Positions 61,858 through 64,000 of a stretch of DNA of 64,000 nucleotides are shown here, piece by piece; position 1 is the first letter of the stretch; each line of letters begins with the position of its first letter. A program made the position numbers and the translations under genes. Source of the DNA: RECG01 sp046540115 (GTDB taxonomy: Bacteria > Bacillota_I > Bacilli_A > Acholeplasmatales > Acholeplasmataceae); contig JBKHFR010000001.1 in the NCBI GenBank assembly GCA_046540115.1, positions 1-64,000 of the forward strand, in the 5' to 3' direction. The notes below the pieces were generated by a model that ran no database searches, had not been told where the DNA came from, and was given only the letters and a program-made list of their open reading frames with translations.

Positions 61858-62773
61858 CTATATTATCGCTATCGACGGTGGCGGTACGAAGACGCTTTCC
61901 ATGCTCTATGACACCTCCGGCAAGGCGCTCGGAGGCGTTGAGACCGGTTACTCCAACTTTTCGATCGACGTCGAGGTCGCCAAGAAAAATCTCGAAGAGG
62001 CGATCGACAGAACGATACGTCGGTTCGCTGCTAAAAAGCCCGTCAGGGCCATTCAGGCCGGCATCGCCGGACTCTCGACCCTGATCGACCGGAAGGGCTA
62101 CGAAGAGGAACTATCCGCTCGTTTCAAGGCCCCCGTCTTGCTTACGACCGACGCACTCATCGCCCTATACGCCGTCAAGAAGGACTCGCAAAGAAACGTC
62201 ATCATGGTACTCGGAGGAACCGGAAGCGTCGTTATGGCCAACGAGGATCAGGACGTCCACATGATCGGCGGATACGGCCATCTCCTCGGTGATGAGGGTT
62301 CCGGCTACCACCTGTCGATCGCTGCGTTAAAGCGAACCATCACTACGATCGATGCCGGTTCAAAACCTTCCGATCTTGAAAGACGCATCATGGAAACGAT
62401 CGGAGCGAAATCCGTCGAGGATATCAAGTCGCACGTCTACAATACGGACAAGAGCGAACTCGCCCGACTCGCACGAACCATCGCGAAGATCGCTAAAGAG
62501 GGCGATAGAAATGCTATCGACCTGCTCGAAGCGGAGGGCCGACACCTCGGTAAACAGACCCTACTTGCCCATGCGAAGCTCAAGAACAAGGCGAATCCGA
62601 TCGTCGCCTTGCGGGGAAAATTCCTGCTCGAAGCCCCGTTCGTCAAGGAGGCGCTAATCGCGTATGTCGACAGGCACTTGCCGGCATATGAGCTCGATAC
62701 CGACAACGAGGATCCCGTCATCGGCGCCTATTACCTTTGTATCGAAAACATGAAGCGGAGGATAGACCAATGA
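61850..62773 (+). CDS. murK: BadF/BcrA-type amino-sugar kinase, MurK-like (GlcNAc/MurNAc kinase)
   Basis: This is a 307-residue ASKHA-fold kinase. The first phosphate loop is DGGGTKT (9-15), the second GGTGS (122-126). Catalytic D101 sits in TTDALIALY, and GYGHLLGDEGSG is at 141-152. The family includes GlcNAc kinases; in Clostridium, MurK phosphorylates both GlcNAc and MurNAc. Placement between nagZ and murQ favours the dual enzyme: NamZ would give free MurNAc that needs a 6-phosphate before MurQ. This replaces the PTS phosphorylation used with MurP. The gene symbol is by context. Confidence 0.82.
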   Translation: MSDYIIAIDGGGTKTLSMLYDTSGKALGGVETGYSNFSIDVEVAKKNLEEAIDRTIRRFAAKKPVRAIQAGIAGLSTLIDRKGYEEELSARFKAPVLLTTDALIALYAVKKDSQRNVIMVLGGTGSVVMANEDQDVHMIGGYGHLLGDEGSGYHLSIAALKRTITTIDAGSKPSDLERRIMETIGAKSVEDIKSHVYNTDKSELARLARTIAKIAKEGDRNAIDLLEAEGRHLGKQTLLAHAKLKNKANPIVALRGKFLLEAPFVKEALIAYVDRHLPAYELDTDNEDPVIGAYYLCIENMKRRIDQ

Positions 62774-63678
62774 TCGATATCAGCAAGATCAGCACCGAAC
62801 AGCGAAACAAGAACACGAAGAACATCGACATCGTGCCGACGAAGGAGATGCTTCAGCTCATCAACCGTGAGGATAAGACCGTCCCCCTCGCGGTCGAAGC
62901 GGCGATCGATCAGATCACGGTCGTCGTCGACGTCGTTACCAAGGCCTTCCTCGAAGGAGGACGTCTCTTCTATATCGGTGCAGGGACGAGCGGGCGGATC
63001 GGCGTGCTCGATGCGAGCGAGTGTCCGCCGACTTTCGGCGTACCCGATGATATGGTCATCGGTATCATCGCCGGTGGCGATAAGGCCCTTCGCTATTCGA
63101 TCGAAGGGGCGGAAGATTCGAAGGAATCCGCGGTCGAAGACCTCAAGCGCTATCGGATCCGTGAGCGCGACGTCGTCATCGGTGTCGCGGCGAGTGGCCG
63201 TACGCCCTATGCGATCGGGGCGGTCGAATACGCGAATGCGATCGGGGCGAAAACGGCTTGCATTACGACGAGCGCTGACTCCGAAATCGCGCGCGTAGCC
63301 ACCTATCCGATCGAGGCGATCACGGGAGCCGAACCGATTACCGGCTCGACGCGGATGAAGTCGGGAACCGCTCAGAAGCTGATCATGAACATGATCTCGA
63401 CCGGTTCGATGATCCGGATCGGCAAGGTCTATGAGAACCTGATGATCGACGTCCAGATCTCTAACGATAAGCTGATCTCACGGGCTCAACAGATCGTCAT
63501 GGACGTAACCGGGGCCCCGAAGGATCAGGTTGAAACGTCTTTGAATCGCTATAAGTCCGTCAAGTACGCGATTTTTAGCATCATTTCGAAGATCGAGAAT
63601 GAGGCTGATATTCGGGCGATTCTCGAAGCCAATCACGGCAGTATCCGGGAATCGCTCAAGAGTATCGATCTCGACTAA
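62770..63678 (+). CDS. murQ: N-acetylmuramic acid 6-phosphate etherase
   Basis: This is a 302-residue SIS-domain enzyme that cleaves the lactyl ether of MurNAc-6-P to give GlcNAc-6-P and lactate. It has TSGRIGVLDASECPPT (73-88) with E84, and EGAED with E115, at the positions of the two catalytic glutamates. ITGSTRMKSGTAQK is at about 193-206. The start at 62770 has GGAGG eight bases upstream and forms an ATGA overlap with the kinase stop. It drains both the AnmK and kinase branches. Confidence 0.97.
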   Translation: MIDISKISTEQRNKNTKNIDIVPTKEMLQLINREDKTVPLAVEAAIDQITVVVDVVTKAFLEGGRLFYIGAGTSGRIGVLDASECPPTFGVPDDMVIGIIAGGDKALRYSIEGAEDSKESAVEDLKRYRIRERDVVIGVAASGRTPYAIGAVEYANAIGAKTACITTSADSEIARVATYPIEAITGAEPITGSTRMKSGTAQKLIMNMISTGSMIRIGKVYENLMIDVQISNDKLISRAQQIVMDVTGAPKDQVETSLNRYKSVKYAIFSIISKIENEADIRAILEANHGSIRESLKSIDLD

Positions 63679-63695
63679 TGGGAGGTATAAAAACC

Positions 63696-64000
63696 ATGAA
63701 CAGAATGTATCTGGTGCTTTTGTTTCTATGTCTTTTTCTTCTCGCATCCTGCGACGAGACTCCGGTCTGCGACGATGACGAAACCCTCGAGGACGGCGCA
63801 TGCGTACCGATCGATGACAGGACCATCGCCCTGAGAGAAGCGATCGAAACCATGCAGGGTCTCAACAGTTTCCGTCTATCGGTAGAACTCTCTCGAGGTG
63901 AGGAACAGCAGACGATGGACCTCGCCTTCGACGACGATCGTTCCTGGTTCGAGGTCGACGACTACCGGGAGTACTACGAAAGGACTGCGGACGGTTGTTT
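63696..64000 (+). CDS. Lipoprotein, cut by the window end
   Basis: The gene starts with ATG at 63696 behind GGGAGG and runs off the window after about 101 codons. The product has a lipoprotein signal with LASC (Cys19) and then a short acidic Cys-containing linker (CDDDETLEDGACV). A domain beginning 'IALREAIETMQGLNSFRLSV' opens next, reminiscent of LolA-like or DUF6612-type lipoproteins. Lying 17 nt after murQ, it is probably in the same operon. The fold and function cannot be fixed from the visible part. Confidence 0.8.
   Translation, partial: MNRMYLVLLFLCLFLLASCDETPVCDDDETLEDGACVPIDDRTIALREAIETMQGLNSFRLSVELSRGEEQQTMDLAFDDDRSWFEVDDYREYYERTADGC

Noticed and set aside
1..64000. Mobile elements, CRISPR, rRNA, recoded TGA
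   Set aside because: No transposase, integrase, regular spaced repeats or rRNA sequence was seen, and TGA ends several complete genes.

Overview
The window looks like the chromosome of a low-lineage-resolution Bacillota (Firmicutes). Shine-Dalgarno sites are strong (AGGAGG type), the heat-shock gene carries a CIRCE operator, there are many lipoproteins plus their acyltransferase Lgt, and the carbohydrate ABC importer has no ATPase of its own, as in MsmX-dependent systems. TGA is used as a stop (anmK, the cysE-linked ABC gene, the 50-codon gene at 11833), so the code is standard and Mycoplasma/Spiroplasma are excluded. Many secreted proteins are very acidic. A free-living relative of the Mollicutes is possible but is a guess from gene content. 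I see no rRNA, tRNA, CRISPR array, transposase, integrase or phage gene.

Left part (about 0.1-13.5 kb, all minus strand) is a poly-gamma-glutamate (PGA) locus. In transcription order it holds a DctM-like permease, a 50-residue two-helix membrane peptide, an anchored M14-type metallopeptidase, pgsB, pgsC, pgsW, glutamate racemase murI (overlapping pgsW), a lipid-anchored gamma-glutamyltransferase, a small lipoprotein, a second M14-type lipoprotein and a 1244-residue Ig/OB-fold lipoprotein. No pgsA/capA is present. A good promoter and a roughly 210-nt leader with two strong helices precede the operon.

Middle part (13.5-31.5 kb) is mixed: topB, an RCC1-repeat lipoprotein, a CIRCE-controlled Hsp20, a membrane XRE regulator, iadA with two small neighbours, a PAS-only membrane sensor, a DUF2804 protein, cysK-cysE followed by a MacB-like ABC exporter, a fasciclin lipoprotein and a GGDEF/HD-GYP protein. 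A 1.08-kb gene-free stretch (31521-32597) holds two candidate noncoding transcripts on the plus strand, each ending in an intrinsic terminator.

Right part (32.6-64 kb) is dominated by peptidoglycan breakdown and salvage. An exported GHL10 glycosidase lies with lgt. Then come an RpiR/MurR-type regulator, anmK, a second, cytosolic GHL10, an AmiE/YbbE-like serine hydrolase and a lipoprotein amidase carrying Big2 and beta-helix modules. After a large calcium-binding surface protein there is a ten-gene importer block with two unequal solute-binding proteins, two complete permease pairs, a beta-propeller/TPR protein, and Yip1, DUF5696 and YesL proteins. It leads directly into namZ, nagZ, a murK-like kinase and murQ with 4-17 nt overlaps. 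NamZ, NagZ, AmiE-like and one GHL10 lack signal peptides. I infer that muropeptides or glycan oligosaccharides are imported intact by the ABC system and dismantled in the cytosol to GlcNAc, MurNAc-6-P and GlcNAc-6-P. This is the Bacillus murQ-murR-murP-amiE-nagZ-namZ pathway with the PTS transporter MurP replaced by an elaborate ABC system, and it is the most interesting assembly in the window.
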